A stretch of DNA of 64,000 nt from Chitinophaga fulva (GCF_012927205.1 NZ_JABBGC010000001.1:1612001-1676000), one strand, 5' to 3'. Positions 36,564 to 46,657 are shown, counted from the first letter of the stretch. Notes: generated by a model not told the origin, from the sequence alone. Translations and numbers: made by a program.

Positions 36564-37745
36564 ATGAAGCAAAAATTTTCAATAATCATAGCAGGTCTGG
36601 TGTCTGTGCTATGCAGCTGCGCCAAGATAGAACACAAGAAGATCGATGATCCGGCCTACCTGCGTGTGTTCAATAACCTGAACTACACCGTAGCGCTAGA
36701 AAATAAAGATGAAGAACAGCCGTTTCTGACGATGCTGATCGATCCGGTGACAGATGCTGCCGGTATGCCCACCAGTGCAGCTATTACCGGCGATTTCCTG
36801 GACCAGCGTAATTCCTATGCACCGCCATACCCTTCTCATGTGGGTACCAGTAACTCCTTCCGCAATCCCGAGTATCCCGGTAAAGAGGACGTGTTGGTAG
36901 GGCCGGTACTCAATGGTTTTGACCTCTCCAGCTGGGCGCAGATACCTTCCGGCCAACACCGGGTGATGTTCATGTACCGCCCCGTGAGCGCTATACCCTT
37001 CTTTAACCTGGAAGACCGGCTGAAAAAGAAGGTGCTGCTGGATACGGTCCTTCAGCTGGACAGTCGCGAGGTATATACGCCGCATATCCTGCAGAAAAAT
37101 TTCAAGACCAAAGAAAACGGCATGCTGTTACGTCGCGAAATTTTTCACAAGCTGTCACTGTCTGACTCTCTCGTATATGTCAATTTCTATAACATGAGCG
37201 CAGAAGGGTATGACGCGACAGACAAAACGAAGAAGCCAAGGAATCCAGATGCAGGCATGCTTCAGTATGGGATAAAAGATGAAGCGAATATCTGGATGAG
37301 CCTCTATACAGCTGATGCGTTAACGAAGCCGGTACCAGGATATAACTTCAGGTTCCTGACAACACTGAAACGCAATAATACGTCCAATGCAGTGAGTAGC
37401 TATTTCAGCTTCCCATTGTTTGCAGACAATGCCGCCGATGGCATCCGCACCACGGCCTGGCAGCGATTCAGCCTGCTGGCGCCGGGACTGGACCCATTCA
37501 ATAATCCTTACAATGACAATGATGGTGAAGTGGTGAATGGCAATTACGCGGTGATTTCCTGCTATGGAAATGGTACCCATGCGAGCTTCGAGCGCTATAT
37601 CTGCAGCCGGCCCAATATGATTGTCAATATTCACTCCGGAACAAACAACCCACAATCGTTTGCTACCGTGAATACCATCGAAATAGTGAATGGCACCGCT
37701 TATTTAACTACTGTACAACGCAAATATCCGACGCCGATCTACTAA
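36564..37745 (+). CDS. Hypothetical lipoprotein of module B
   Basis: A 393-residue lipoprotein with lipobox LCSC (Cys19) followed by AKIE. It has a beta-rich mature part with two stretches reminiscent of DUF4397 proteins (PAYLRVFNNLNYTVAL and LVYVNFYNMSAEGYD). No family could be assigned with certainty. It lies 18 bases after the DUF4397-like gene and 24 bases before the first fasciclin gene, so it is an integral part of the operon. Confidence 0.65.
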   Translation: MKQKFSIIIAGLVSVLCSCAKIEHKKIDDPAYLRVFNNLNYTVALENKDEEQPFLTMLIDPVTDAAGMPTSAAITGDFLDQRNSYAPPYPSHVGTSNSFRNPEYPGKEDVLVGPVLNGFDLSSWAQIPSGQHRVMFMYRPVSAIPFFNLEDRLKKKVLLDTVLQLDSREVYTPHILQKNFKTKENGMLLRREIFHKLSLSDSLVYVNFYNMSAEGYDATDKTKKPRNPDAGMLQYGIKDEANIWMSLYTADALTKPVPGYNFRFLTTLKRNNTSNAVSSYFSFPLFADNAADGIRTTAWQRFSLLAPGLDPFNNPYNDNDGEVVNGNYAVISCYGNGTHASFERYICSRPNMIVNIHSGTNNPQSFATVNTIEIVNGTAYLTTVQRKYPTPIY

Positions 37746-37769
37746 GCGGTGACTCTTAAATCATCAATT

Positions 37770-38831
37770 ATGAAGCATTACATTATCATATTCATAGCGG
37801 CATTCGGGATGATGTTTACTTCCTGTAAACATGATGAACTGGATTTTGAGCAGGAGATGAAGAACTATCGTCCTGCTGCAGATTTCATCCGGAACAACTA
37901 TGACCTCAGCCTTTTCTCCGCAGCCATTGAAAGGGCGGGCATGACGGCCGAGCTGAATGGCCCGGGGCCATTTACCATATTGGCGCCCAACAATAAGGCA
38001 TTTAATGAGATGGGTATCCTGAGCGCAGCTGATCTGGCCAAAATGCCGGTGGAAAAAGTAAAAGAGCTGATACAACTGCATGTGCTGCCCCAAACGGTGC
38101 GGGAGAGCAACCTGGCGTCAAATACTTTGGATGTACGATTTAAAACCATCGGCACACGGGAGTTGCTGGTAACAATGGCCACCAACCCTTACAGCACACC
38201 GGAGAACCGTAATAGCATCTATTTCCATGGTTGCCTCGTAGACGTGAAAGACGTGGTTGTCACTAATGGTGTATTGCAGGTGCTCCAGCAGGTGATAAAA
38301 GATCAGCCCGGGACCGTGCAGGACCTGCTTTCACAACATGAGGAATTCAGCCTGTTTGTGGGCGCCCTGAAACGCTTCGGCTTCTGGGACCAGCTAAAAA
38401 GCGGGGGTCCATGGACCATACTGGCGCCCAGCAATGCCGTGCTCAAAGCCAACGGCCTTGATGAGCAGGCCATCGCAGCACTAAACCCTGACAAGTACAT
38501 CATAGCACGGCTGTTTGGAAGCTACATCGTACAGAAGCAGCACTATTTCTTCTCTGATGTCCGTGCCTTTAAATCCATGACTGGCGGCAGCGACCCGCTG
38601 AGGCTTAATATTAAGGATGATACCTACCTGCTGGAGATCGGCAGCTGGGACGTTATCGAAAATGGTGTTCTCAAAATCAGGTATGCCTGTTCCATCCGGG
38701 AAGATAGAAACCATCAACCGCTGAATGCGGTGTCAGTTGAACGGAAAGGTATCGTGGATTATAATACTGACAACGGTGTGGTGCATCAACTGGATGGCTT
38801 GCTGCTGAAACCCGAACAGGCCAGAAAATAA
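37770..38831 (+). CDS. Double-fasciclin (FAS1) lipoprotein 1
   Basis: A 353-residue lipoprotein starting at ATG 37770; Cys19 in FTSC is followed by KHDE. Two FAS1 domains are visible: about 35-150 (NNYDLSLFSAAIERAGM, GPGPFTILAPNNKAF) and about 188-345 (FSLFVGALKRFGFWDQL, GGPWTILAPSNAVL). FAS1 domains mediate adhesion or bind partner proteins and polysaccharide in known members. It is the first of three such genes in a row. Position in a TonB-receptor operon suggests a surface substrate-binding or matrix role in place of SusD (inference). Confidence 0.88.
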   Translation: MKHYIIIFIAAFGMMFTSCKHDELDFEQEMKNYRPAADFIRNNYDLSLFSAAIERAGMTAELNGPGPFTILAPNNKAFNEMGILSAADLAKMPVEKVKELIQLHVLPQTVRESNLASNTLDVRFKTIGTRELLVTMATNPYSTPENRNSIYFHGCLVDVKDVVVTNGVLQVLQQVIKDQPGTVQDLLSQHEEFSLFVGALKRFGFWDQLKSGGPWTILAPSNAVLKANGLDEQAIAALNPDKYIIARLFGSYIVQKQHYFFSDVRAFKSMTGGSDPLRLNIKDDTYLLEIGSWDVIENGVLKIRYACSIREDRNHQPLNAVSVERKGIVDYNTDNGVVHQLDGLLLKPEQARK

Positions 38832-38857
38832 GGTCAACAGTTAACGACATAATCATC

Positions 38858-40120
38858 ATGAAAAATAAAATATACAGCACTATACAGGCAACTATACTCT
38901 GCGGGGCGTTCTTTAGCATGGGATTGTCGCAAACCGGTTGCAGGAAGGAAATGTTCATGCCGGAACCGGAAGGCGAGACTGTTCCCTATAAAGACAGCGC
39001 CAGCGCCGATATCCAGATAGCCCTGAAATCGTCTCCTTACAAGTTGTTTTATGCTGCCTGGCAGCGTGGTAATATGGATAAAGACCTGGAGGCATTGGGC
39101 GCCCGGGCGTCCGTTACTGTGCTGGCGGTAGACGATGCCTCCATGAAGGCCGCCGGACTGGATGAAACTGAAATCGGTAAACGTTCTCCGGATGAGCTGA
39201 ATAAATTGATGAGATATCATATGCTCAACGAAAAACTGGAACCGTTGACCATTCAGACCCAGAAACTGAGTTCTCCCAGGATGACGTTGCTCGATAATCC
39301 CGATTTGAATGAGCTGCGCGCTGGTGCCGGATCAGCGGTGACCCGCCTTTATGCATATACCTACCGTCACTTTATAGCGATGGCGAAAGACAGTCAGCTG
39401 ATCATCAATGGGCAGCTTTGCGGAAACTATAAGCCGGTGGCAGCGAGGAATGGTATCATCTGGCCGGTGAACAGGTTGTTGCGGAAACCGGAAAAACATA
39501 TCCGGGAAATACTGGAGGAAGATGGCCGCTTTACCATGCTGCTGGCCATCAGCGATATGAATGATGCCAGCTGGATGGAATATACCTGGGGGTCTTTTAC
39601 GCGCTACGCTAGCATGTATTGGGGTGTAGAGCCCAGCTCCAATTCAGTTATTTTTAACTCCTATCTGGCCCCTACCGATGAAGCTTTCCATCAGGCAGGC
39701 ATTCAGCGTATAGAGCAGGTCATGGAAATTAACAGCCGTTTCACCCCTGAGCTGGTATGGGAGACGTATACCATGAGTGGTTTAATTCCCACGGACAGTA
39801 TCCTCGACTATCACAACTGGGGTAGGTCGTATGCCCCCACCACCAATATCGGTTATGTTCCTTCCGCCCGCACGGTGTTTTATTCCAATGACCTGGATGA
39901 TAAACTGATCGGAGATTACTGGATAACCATGCCGACAGCAACTACCGCCGGGTATAAACTGCCGCTGCAGTTTATAAGGGAAGGCAATACCATCAAGGTA
40001 AAACTGAAAAGCGCCAATACGCCGCCGGCCACTATCATCGCAAGAGACATCAACACCTTCGAAGGCCCGCTGCATATCGTGGACCGGCTTCTCCTGCCGG
40101 ATAATTTCAAGGTGAACTAA
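38858..40120 (+). CDS. Double-fasciclin (FAS1) lipoprotein 2
   Basis: A 420-residue lipoprotein with Cys28 in QTGC, followed by RKEM. The first FAS1 domain (about 50-200) shows YKLFYAAWQRGNMDKDL and VTVLAVDDASMKAAGL; the second (about 215-415) shows FTMLLAISDMNDASW and VIFNSYLAPTDEAFHQAGI. It is the largest and most divergent of the three fasciclin proteins here. It lies 26 bases after the first one and 21 before the third. Confidence 0.82.
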   Translation: MKNKIYSTIQATILCGAFFSMGLSQTGCRKEMFMPEPEGETVPYKDSASADIQIALKSSPYKLFYAAWQRGNMDKDLEALGARASVTVLAVDDASMKAAGLDETEIGKRSPDELNKLMRYHMLNEKLEPLTIQTQKLSSPRMTLLDNPDLNELRAGAGSAVTRLYAYTYRHFIAMAKDSQLIINGQLCGNYKPVAARNGIIWPVNRLLRKPEKHIREILEEDGRFTMLLAISDMNDASWMEYTWGSFTRYASMYWGVEPSSNSVIFNSYLAPTDEAFHQAGIQRIEQVMEINSRFTPELVWETYTMSGLIPTDSILDYHNWGRSYAPTTNIGYVPSARTVFYSNDLDDKLIGDYWITMPTATTAGYKLPLQFIREGNTIKVKLKSANTPPATIIARDINTFEGPLHIVDRLLLPDNFKVN

Positions 40121-40141
40121 CAGTTGATCCGTTAAAGATTC

Positions 40142-41161
40142 ATGATGATGACTACAAACATTACAATATTATCCAAACAATATTTTTTCTGCCGGTTATT
40201 GGTAGTGGTTTTGTCTTTGCTGATGACCAGCGCCTGTAAAAAAGATGATACCAACCCGCAAAATAACGACCGCCTCATGGAGGTGGTGATGGACAACTTT
40301 AACCTGAGTAAGTTCAAGGCAGCAGTAGACCGCAGCGATATGCGGCCGGTACTGGCCAGCGCAGGGCCTCTCACGGTACTGGCGCCGTCTGATGGTGCAT
40401 TTACCAACGCGGGATACAAAACGCCCGTCGATGTGGCTACCACCAGCATTCCGCTGATGATAAAGATCACGGGGTACCACATACTCATCGGTAACTATGA
40501 CCTGAATAAAATGCCCTTTCTTTTCAACCAGGAAATACGGACCTATAACGGTGGTAAGCTGTATGTGACCCGTTGGGTGAAGGATAATGATACTGTACTA
40601 ACAGTGAACGGCAGCCGCGTATTGGCAACAGGCATCAAAGCCAGCAATGGCAGCCTGCAGGTAATTGACCGTGTGCTGGAACCTTTCCTTTATGAAACGC
40701 TGGGAGAAGCCCTCTCCGCAAACGCCAGCCTGAGCCTCTTTACACATGCCATGCAACGTTCCGGGTTATTCGATTTGCTGAAAGGCAAAGGTCCCTATAC
40801 CGTATATGCGGCTGACAATGCTGCCATGATAGCCTATGGCTACAGTACACTGGAGCAGATAGAGGCGGCAGATCCGGCGGTGCTGGCCGCGCTGATGCGT
40901 TATCAGGTAGCGGCCGACCGTCGATTTGTTTACGATTATATCCTTACCGCCGGCAAATCTTCCGTGATCACCCAGACCATGCTGGATGACAACAACGTGA
41001 AGGTCCAGCTGGTGCCAGACCCAACAGCTCCTGGCCTCTATAACAGTATCACCCTGCAGGGACCGGGTAACCAGACACCCGCAACACTGCAGAAACAGAA
41101 TATCATCACCGGTAACGGTGTACTGCATATCACCAACCAGGTATTGAAAATAACACGGTAA
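40142..41161 (+). CDS. Double-fasciclin (FAS1) lipoprotein 3
   Basis: A 339-residue lipoprotein with Cys32 in TSAC, followed by KKDD. The first FAS1 domain (about 50-180) contains FNLSKFKAAVDRSDMRPV and GPLTVLAPSDGAFTNAGY. The second (about 185-338) contains LSLFTHAMQRSGLFDLL and GPYTVYAADNAAMIAYGY, ending in VLHITNQVLKITR, the typical last strand of FAS1. Several ATG codons begin the frame; 40142 is used. It precedes the Oar-like receptor by 19 bases. Confidence 0.87.
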   Translation: MMMTTNITILSKQYFFCRLLVVVLSLLMTSACKKDDTNPQNNDRLMEVVMDNFNLSKFKAAVDRSDMRPVLASAGPLTVLAPSDGAFTNAGYKTPVDVATTSIPLMIKITGYHILIGNYDLNKMPFLFNQEIRTYNGGKLYVTRWVKDNDTVLTVNGSRVLATGIKASNGSLQVIDRVLEPFLYETLGEALSANASLSLFTHAMQRSGLFDLLKGKGPYTVYAADNAAMIAYGYSTLEQIEAADPAVLAALMRYQVAADRRFVYDYILTAGKSSVITQTMLDDNNVKVQLVPDPTAPGLYNSITLQGPGNQTPATLQKQNIITGNGVLHITNQVLKITR

Positions 41162-41180
41162 TCAGTTACAATCAAAAGTG

Positions 41181-44100
41181 ATGAACACAAAAAAAATAAT
41201 TATAACGATATATTCTTTCCTGGCGTTATTGCTGGTATCCGTTGCCGGTATGGCCCAGGAAACCTCCGGCGGCCTTACCGGAAAGGTACAGGACGGCCAG
41301 GGGCAGGCTTTGCCCGGTGCCACTATCATTGCGGTGCATGAACCTTCCGGTACCCGCTATCCCGCCATCTCAGATCCCGGTGGCCGCTATCACCTGTTGG
41401 GCATGCGCATTGGCGGTCCCTATACCGTCACTGTTACCATGATGGGCATGTCGCCGCAGAAATACCAGAACGTAACCGTACGACTGGGAGAGCCACAGCA
41501 ACTGAACGTGGTACTGAGCGACGACCGTAAACAACTTTCCGAAGTGGTGGTGAAAGGAGCGAAAACAGGCCCCAAAGCCAACAACTACGGCGCCGGTCAG
41601 AACATCAACCGCAGCCAGATCAACAACATGCCTACGGTGAGCCGCAGTATCCAGGACATTACCCGCATGGTGCCGCAAGGCAGCAAAGACAACAGCTTCG
41701 GCGGCTCCAACTTCCGTTATAATAACGTTACCATCGACGGCGCCATCAACAACGATGCGATTGGCTTCAGCCCCTCCATGGGCGGACAAAGCGGTACTTC
41801 CGGCCAGCCTGGCAGCAGCACCCGCACTAACCCCGTTTCCCTGGACGCGATTGAAGACATGCAGGTATACCTCGCTCCCTTCGATGTGAAGATCGGTAAC
41901 TTCACCGGTGGTAGTGTGAACGCTGTGACCCGCAGCGGTACCAATACCCTCACCGGTTCCGTATATGGCTTCGGCCGTACCGCCGCTATGATCGGTAAAA
42001 ACAAGGCCGGTAACGGGGATAAAATGAACAGTGACTTTAAAGATTATCAGGCCGGTATCCGCTTGGGTTTCCCTATCATCAAAAATAAATTGTTCTTTTT
42101 TACCAATGAAGAAATCACCCGCAGAACGGATCCTGCGCAACTGCTGGCCGGTAAAGAAGAAACGGCCCGTATCCTCAGCGAGAAAGATGCCGACGATATC
42201 CGCAGCGCGACCGTCAAACGCTACGGCGATATCTTCGATCCGGGTACGGCGGGGATGTACAACGCCTCTTCCGAGTCCAATAAATTCTTTAACCGTATAG
42301 ACTGGAACATCAACGATAAACACCAGCTGTCTATCCGTAACAACACCATTACTTCCAGTGCTATCAGCCTGGACCGCGATCAGCAGGATTTCCGTTTCGG
42401 CAGCATGGCCTTCAAACAAACGAATAATCAAAGCAGCACTGTCGCTGAACTGAAAAGCCGTTTTAACAACGCATGGTCCAATAGTTTTGTGGCCGGTTTC
42501 ACTACAGTACATGACTACCGCGATCCGCTCAGCGATCCAACCCTGCCGCAGGTACAGATCATGGGCCGCACACCGGGTACTACTATCTACCTGGGTACCG
42601 ACAGGGAAGCGTCTATCTTTAATATGAAGCAACGTACCATCGAGATCACCAATAATCTCACCTGGACAAAAGGCAAACACACCGTGTTGATGGGTACGCA
42701 CAATGAGCTGTATCATATCGACTACGGTTTTGTGAACGCCTGGAATGGCCGTGTGGACTACCTGAGCATCGATGACTACCTGCGCAATACACCTTATCGC
42801 GTAAGAGGAAGCTACAACTATACCAACAACAGCCGGGATTATATCATGAACAATCCCGGAGCAGTATTCAATGTAAATCTCTACAGCCTGTACATACAGG
42901 ATGCGATACACGTAACAGACAAACTGACCGTTACACCGGGTCTGCGTGCCGACTATACGCATCTGCCCACCAAGCCGGAGCTGAGTGACAAAGTGACCAA
43001 CGCACTGGCTGATCCTTACTTTGGAACTACCTATCATTATACACCACTGAGCCGCATCGAAAACAGGTATTTCGGGAAAGTACAGATATCTCCGCGCTTA
43101 GGCTTCCGGTATGACTGGCTGGGTGATCAGAGCCTGATCATTCGCGGCGGCGTAGGTATGTTTACCGGCCGTATTCCTTTCGCATGGCTGGCCTACGCTT
43201 ATTACAACAACGGCGTGAACTATGGTTCATTTGACCAGAAAGCAGACCAGAAACCATTTGCTCCCGGCAGCGATGCTATCAAGCCCGGCAAAAATGGTAT
43301 TGCTGATTTCATCGAAAAGAATGGTACCGTGATCAACAATCCAAACGCAGGTAAAACGCAGGTGGACCTGATCGATAATGATTTCGTGATGCCGAAGATC
43401 CTGCGCGCCAGCCTGGCTATTGACCGCACTACCGCCAGCCAGTGGAAGTTTGGGATAGAAGGTATGGTGACCAAAAGTATTAAGGAAGTGTTCTTCCAGC
43501 AGGTGAATATTACCGACAACCCGAAATATTATGCTTATGATAAAGACCGTCAACAGCCTGTTTATTCCGGTAATATTGACCCGCGTTTTTCCAACGCTTA
43601 TATGTTGACCAATACCAATAAGGGTTTCCGGTACAGCCTCACAGGTACTGCCAGCAAAAACTTTACTAACGGTCTGTACCTGTCCGGCGCTTATACCTAT
43701 GGACAGAGCAAGGACGCGTTCAACGGTATCCGCAACTCCATGGAGTCCAACTGGCAGCTTAATCAGGCATTGAGCCCGAACAATGCGCCACTGGCTTACT
43801 CCAACTTCGATATCCGTCACCGTTTTGTGGTGAATGCCAGCTACCGCAAAGCATGGAATGATACATGGGTGAGCACACTTAGCCTGTTCTTCAGTGCGCA
43901 GTCCGGAAGTCCGTTTACCTACGGTGTTGTGAACAACAGCATACAGGGATTGCCGCAACAGGTAAGCCTGGCCTATATTCCGCAGACAGAAGAAGCTATC
44001 CGTTTCTTCAGGGACTATACCAGCAACGGACAGCAGGTTACTGCTGCCGGGCAGGCCGAAGCCTTTAACCGCTTCATTGATGGCAACAAATACCTGAGCA

Positions 44101-44456
44101 GCAGGAGAGGCGATTTCACAGAGAGGAACATGGGCCGCACACCGTGGAATGTACAGGCAGACCTGCATTTTGCCCAGGAGTTCCATCTGCGTAAACTGAA
44201 GACACACTTTATCACTTTTACTGCTGATGTAGTGAACCTGACGAACCTGTTGAGCCGTAACTGGGGTGTCAGCTATTTCTCTCCCAATACCTTCAACTCA
44301 ACAGCCAGCGTCGGTTTAACGCCTACCCTGTTCCCGCCGGAACAAAACAAGGGTGGTATACCGGTGTATACTTTCTCTGATCCGGGTATGCCTTATTCCA
44401 TTGATTATTTCGGTTCCCGTTACCAGGTACAGCTGGGACTGCGTTACACCTTCTAA
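41181..44456 (+). CDS. Oar-like TonB-dependent receptor, module B
   Basis: A 1091-residue outer membrane protein. A signal peptide ends at GMA-QE. A carboxypeptidase-regulatory domain occupies about 28-115 (GKVQDGQGQALPGATII), then a plug at about 120-230 with MPTVSRSIQDITRMVPQG and VTIDGAINNDA, and a long barrel ending in LRYTF. The plug pattern of SIQDITR and SPSMGGQSGTSGQ-like Gly/Ser stretches resembles the Oar family of myxobacteria and Bacteroidota. Unlike the receptor at 31224-34802 it has no STN domain, so the module carries one signalling and one non-signalling receptor. I use ATG 41181 rather than GTG 41178. Confidence 0.9.
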   Translation: MNTKKIIITIYSFLALLLVSVAGMAQETSGGLTGKVQDGQGQALPGATIIAVHEPSGTRYPAISDPGGRYHLLGMRIGGPYTVTVTMMGMSPQKYQNVTVRLGEPQQLNVVLSDDRKQLSEVVVKGAKTGPKANNYGAGQNINRSQINNMPTVSRSIQDITRMVPQGSKDNSFGGSNFRYNNVTIDGAINNDAIGFSPSMGGQSGTSGQPGSSTRTNPVSLDAIEDMQVYLAPFDVKIGNFTGGSVNAVTRSGTNTLTGSVYGFGRTAAMIGKNKAGNGDKMNSDFKDYQAGIRLGFPIIKNKLFFFTNEEITRRTDPAQLLAGKEETARILSEKDADDIRSATVKRYGDIFDPGTAGMYNASSESNKFFNRIDWNINDKHQLSIRNNTITSSAISLDRDQQDFRFGSMAFKQTNNQSSTVAELKSRFNNAWSNSFVAGFTTVHDYRDPLSDPTLPQVQIMGRTPGTTIYLGTDREASIFNMKQRTIEITNNLTWTKGKHTVLMGTHNELYHIDYGFVNAWNGRVDYLSIDDYLRNTPYRVRGSYNYTNNSRDYIMNNPGAVFNVNLYSLYIQDAIHVTDKLTVTPGLRADYTHLPTKPELSDKVTNALADPYFGTTYHYTPLSRIENRYFGKVQISPRLGFRYDWLGDQSLIIRGGVGMFTGRIPFAWLAYAYYNNGVNYGSFDQKADQKPFAPGSDAIKPGKNGIADFIEKNGTVINNPNAGKTQVDLIDNDFVMPKILRASLAIDRTTASQWKFGIEGMVTKSIKEVFFQQVNITDNPKYYAYDKDRQQPVYSGNIDPRFSNAYMLTNTNKGFRYSLTGTASKNFTNGLYLSGAYTYGQSKDAFNGIRNSMESNWQLNQALSPNNAPLAYSNFDIRHRFVVNASYRKAWNDTWVSTLSLFFSAQSGSPFTYGVVNNSIQGLPQQVSLAYIPQTEEAIRFFRDYTSNGQQVTAAGQAEAFNRFIDGNKYLSSRRGDFTERNMGRTPWNVQADLHFAQEFHLRKLKTHFITFTADVVNLTNLLSRNWGVSYFSPNTFNSTASVGLTPTLFPPEQNKGGIPVYTFSDPGMPYSIDYFGSRYQVQLGLRYTF

Positions 44457-44468
44457 ACAACAGATTAT

Positions 44469-46634
44469 ATGCAAAAGCTCACAACATATTTATTTGCGGG
44501 GTTGCTGTTATGCCTGATGGGCATTATACAGGCCTGTAAAAAAGATAAAATAGCTACTGTGGTGCCGTTTGAGGTCAAGAGCTATTATCCCAACAGCGGT
44601 AATGCCGGTACGCTGATAACTATTACCGGCAGCGGTTTGTCCGATGGGAAAGCCAGCATTGCTTTCAATGGAACCGATGCCGAGGTGCTGAGTACTACTG
44701 ACTCCATAGTGGTAGTACGCGCCCCGGAAAAAGGACAAAGTGGGAGCATCACTTTTTCCAATGGCAGCAAATCACTGATTGTAGGAGAATATACCTACCA
44801 GAAATTAAGCATACAGAAAATATATCCGGCTAACGGTCCCGCCGGTACGCAGATACGTATCATTGGTGCCGGCTTCAGTAGCCTGAAGGCCCCTGCCGAG
44901 GTGCTGATCAATGGAAAAGCCGCTACGGTGGTGAGTGCCAGCGATACCTCGCTGATGGCTACTGTACCGGAGGCTGCGGGAAGTGGCGCGGTAACGGTGA
45001 AAGTAGATGGGATGGTATCTGTTGGTCAGCCTTTCCAGTATCAGACGGTGAGCGGTATTAAACCGGTAACCGGTGGAAAAGGTACTCGCGTAACCATTAG
45101 TGGGGAAGGGTTTGCAGCGCTTGCTGCCAACAACGTGGTCGATTTCAACGGTACAAAAGCAGAAGTGACAGAAGTGGCAGGGAACAAACTGGTAGTTATT
45201 GCACCGGAAGGTTTGACCAGTGGCCCGTTGGCAGTGACCATCAACGGACAGAAAATTGTTGGCCCAGCTTTTACGGTGGAGCCTCCGCCTTCTATCCGGC
45301 TGGTAAGCCCGCTCAGCGGTCCTGCCGGTGCTGAAATGATCATCGACGGAAAGGACTTTAGCACAGTGGCTGATGAAAACGTAGTAACGATCAATAATAT
45401 ACCTGCGGTGGTGAAAGCGGCTACGGCGCTCCGCCTTACGGTAGTGTTGCCGATTGGTATGGGCAAAGGACCGGTGATGATCAGCGTGAATGATCAGCCG
45501 GTAAAAGGACCGGAGTTTACAGAACAGAGCCTCGGTATTCAGAAGCTCGAACCATCCAATGGTTTGGCTGGCACTAAAGTCGTGATCACCGGTACCGGCT
45601 TCAGTGTAAACCCGGCAGAAAACGAAGTGACCTTCAATGGTGCGGTGGCGCAAATACTCAAAGCAACGGAAACAACGCTGGAAGTAATGACGCCGGCCAA
45701 CCTGACAACCGGCCCTGTAAAGGTGAAGAGAGCTGCATTGGTGGCAGAAAGCCCTACTACGTTTAACCGTGCGGGTATGGTCACCATCACCAACCAAATG
45801 GGGCCCTTTATCGGTGCTATTGTGGTGGATAACCAGGGTAACCTGTTTGTGTCTAATACCCGTGAAAACTATATCTCCAAAGTCACACCTGCCGGTGATG
45901 TATCGATCTTTGCCGGAGAGCCTAATGCAAATGGTTTCGTTAATGGTAACGGCAGAAATGCCCGGTTTGGATCTATTTCTAGCTTGGTGATAGATGAAAG
46001 CAACAACGTATATGTTTCAGAGGTAGGTGCCGGCGGCGGCACTATCCGTAGGATCACGCCTCAGGGTGACGTGACTACAGTCAAAAGCGGTTTGCCCAAT
46101 GATGTAGGTTCGATAACGAGAGATAAAAAAGGCAACCTCTATTATACGCAGCTTTACAGAGGTGTCTTCCGGTTGTATCCTGATGGTGTGTTGGAGAATG
46201 TGTTTGGACGGACAGCTGAGGACTCACGGATAGCCATTAGTAACAACAATGATCTGTTTATAGTAGGGGATAAATATGAACCTACTTTCTACTGGCAGCA
46301 GCTGAACAGCGCGAAGCTGACCTGGGTGGGTTCTTCCAATGGTTACCAGGACGGGTCGGTATCTTCTGCCTTGTTTGGTGGCACCATCGGTTCATTGCTG
46401 ATGGATAATGAACAGAACCTGCTGATTGCAGACAATCATAACTATGCTTTGCGTAAGCTGGACCTGTCTACCGGTCAGGTCAGCACGGCGGCGAAACTGT
46501 CAAAAGGTTTTGCAGATGGTAGCCTGGACCAGGCAAAGATTGGCCTGATAGCAGATATGGCTATTGATAAAGAAGGAAGTGTTTATATCTCTGATCCTAA
46601 CAACAGGGCTATCAGAAAGATTGTGCTTAAGTGA
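44469..46634 (+). CDS. Five-IPT/TIG plus NHL-propeller lipoprotein, module B
   Basis: A 721-residue lipoprotein with Cys23 in IQAC, followed by KKDK. Five IPT/TIG repeats fill about 35-435; each begins with a form of (I/V)xxxxPxxGxxGTxVxIxGxGF (for example VKSYYPNSGNAGTLITITGS and IQKLEPSNGLAGTKVVITGT). An NHL-type propeller follows from about 445 to the end (GAIVVDNQGNLFVSNTREN, SLVIDESNNVYVSEVG, IADMAIDKEGSVYISDPNNR). The combination fits an extended surface-binding protein. It closes the module and is followed by a terminator. The protein at 13127-14782 looks like a shortened relative in module A. Confidence 0.9.
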   Translation: MQKLTTYLFAGLLLCLMGIIQACKKDKIATVVPFEVKSYYPNSGNAGTLITITGSGLSDGKASIAFNGTDAEVLSTTDSIVVVRAPEKGQSGSITFSNGSKSLIVGEYTYQKLSIQKIYPANGPAGTQIRIIGAGFSSLKAPAEVLINGKAATVVSASDTSLMATVPEAAGSGAVTVKVDGMVSVGQPFQYQTVSGIKPVTGGKGTRVTISGEGFAALAANNVVDFNGTKAEVTEVAGNKLVVIAPEGLTSGPLAVTINGQKIVGPAFTVEPPPSIRLVSPLSGPAGAEMIIDGKDFSTVADENVVTINNIPAVVKAATALRLTVVLPIGMGKGPVMISVNDQPVKGPEFTEQSLGIQKLEPSNGLAGTKVVITGTGFSVNPAENEVTFNGAVAQILKATETTLEVMTPANLTTGPVKVKRAALVAESPTTFNRAGMVTITNQMGPFIGAIVVDNQGNLFVSNTRENYISKVTPAGDVSIFAGEPNANGFVNGNGRNARFGSISSLVIDESNNVYVSEVGAGGGTIRRITPQGDVTTVKSGLPNDVGSITRDKKGNLYYTQLYRGVFRLYPDGVLENVFGRTAEDSRIAISNNNDLFIVGDKYEPTFYWQQLNSAKLTWVGSSNGYQDGSVSSALFGGTIGSLLMDNEQNLLIADNHNYALRKLDLSTGQVSTAAKLSKGFADGSLDQAKIGLIADMAIDKEGSVYISDPNNRAIRKIVLK

Positions 46635-46657
46635 CGATGCTTGCAATTGAAAGGGTG

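Noticed and set aside
41370..43037. A 555-codon minus-strand frame opposite the Oar-like receptor
   Set aside because: The plus-strand receptor has full domain structure; the antisense product has no recognisable domain and results from the codon bias of the real gene.
43227..44207. A 326-codon minus-strand frame opposite the Oar-like receptor
   Set aside because: Another shadow of the same receptor gene, without start context or motifs.
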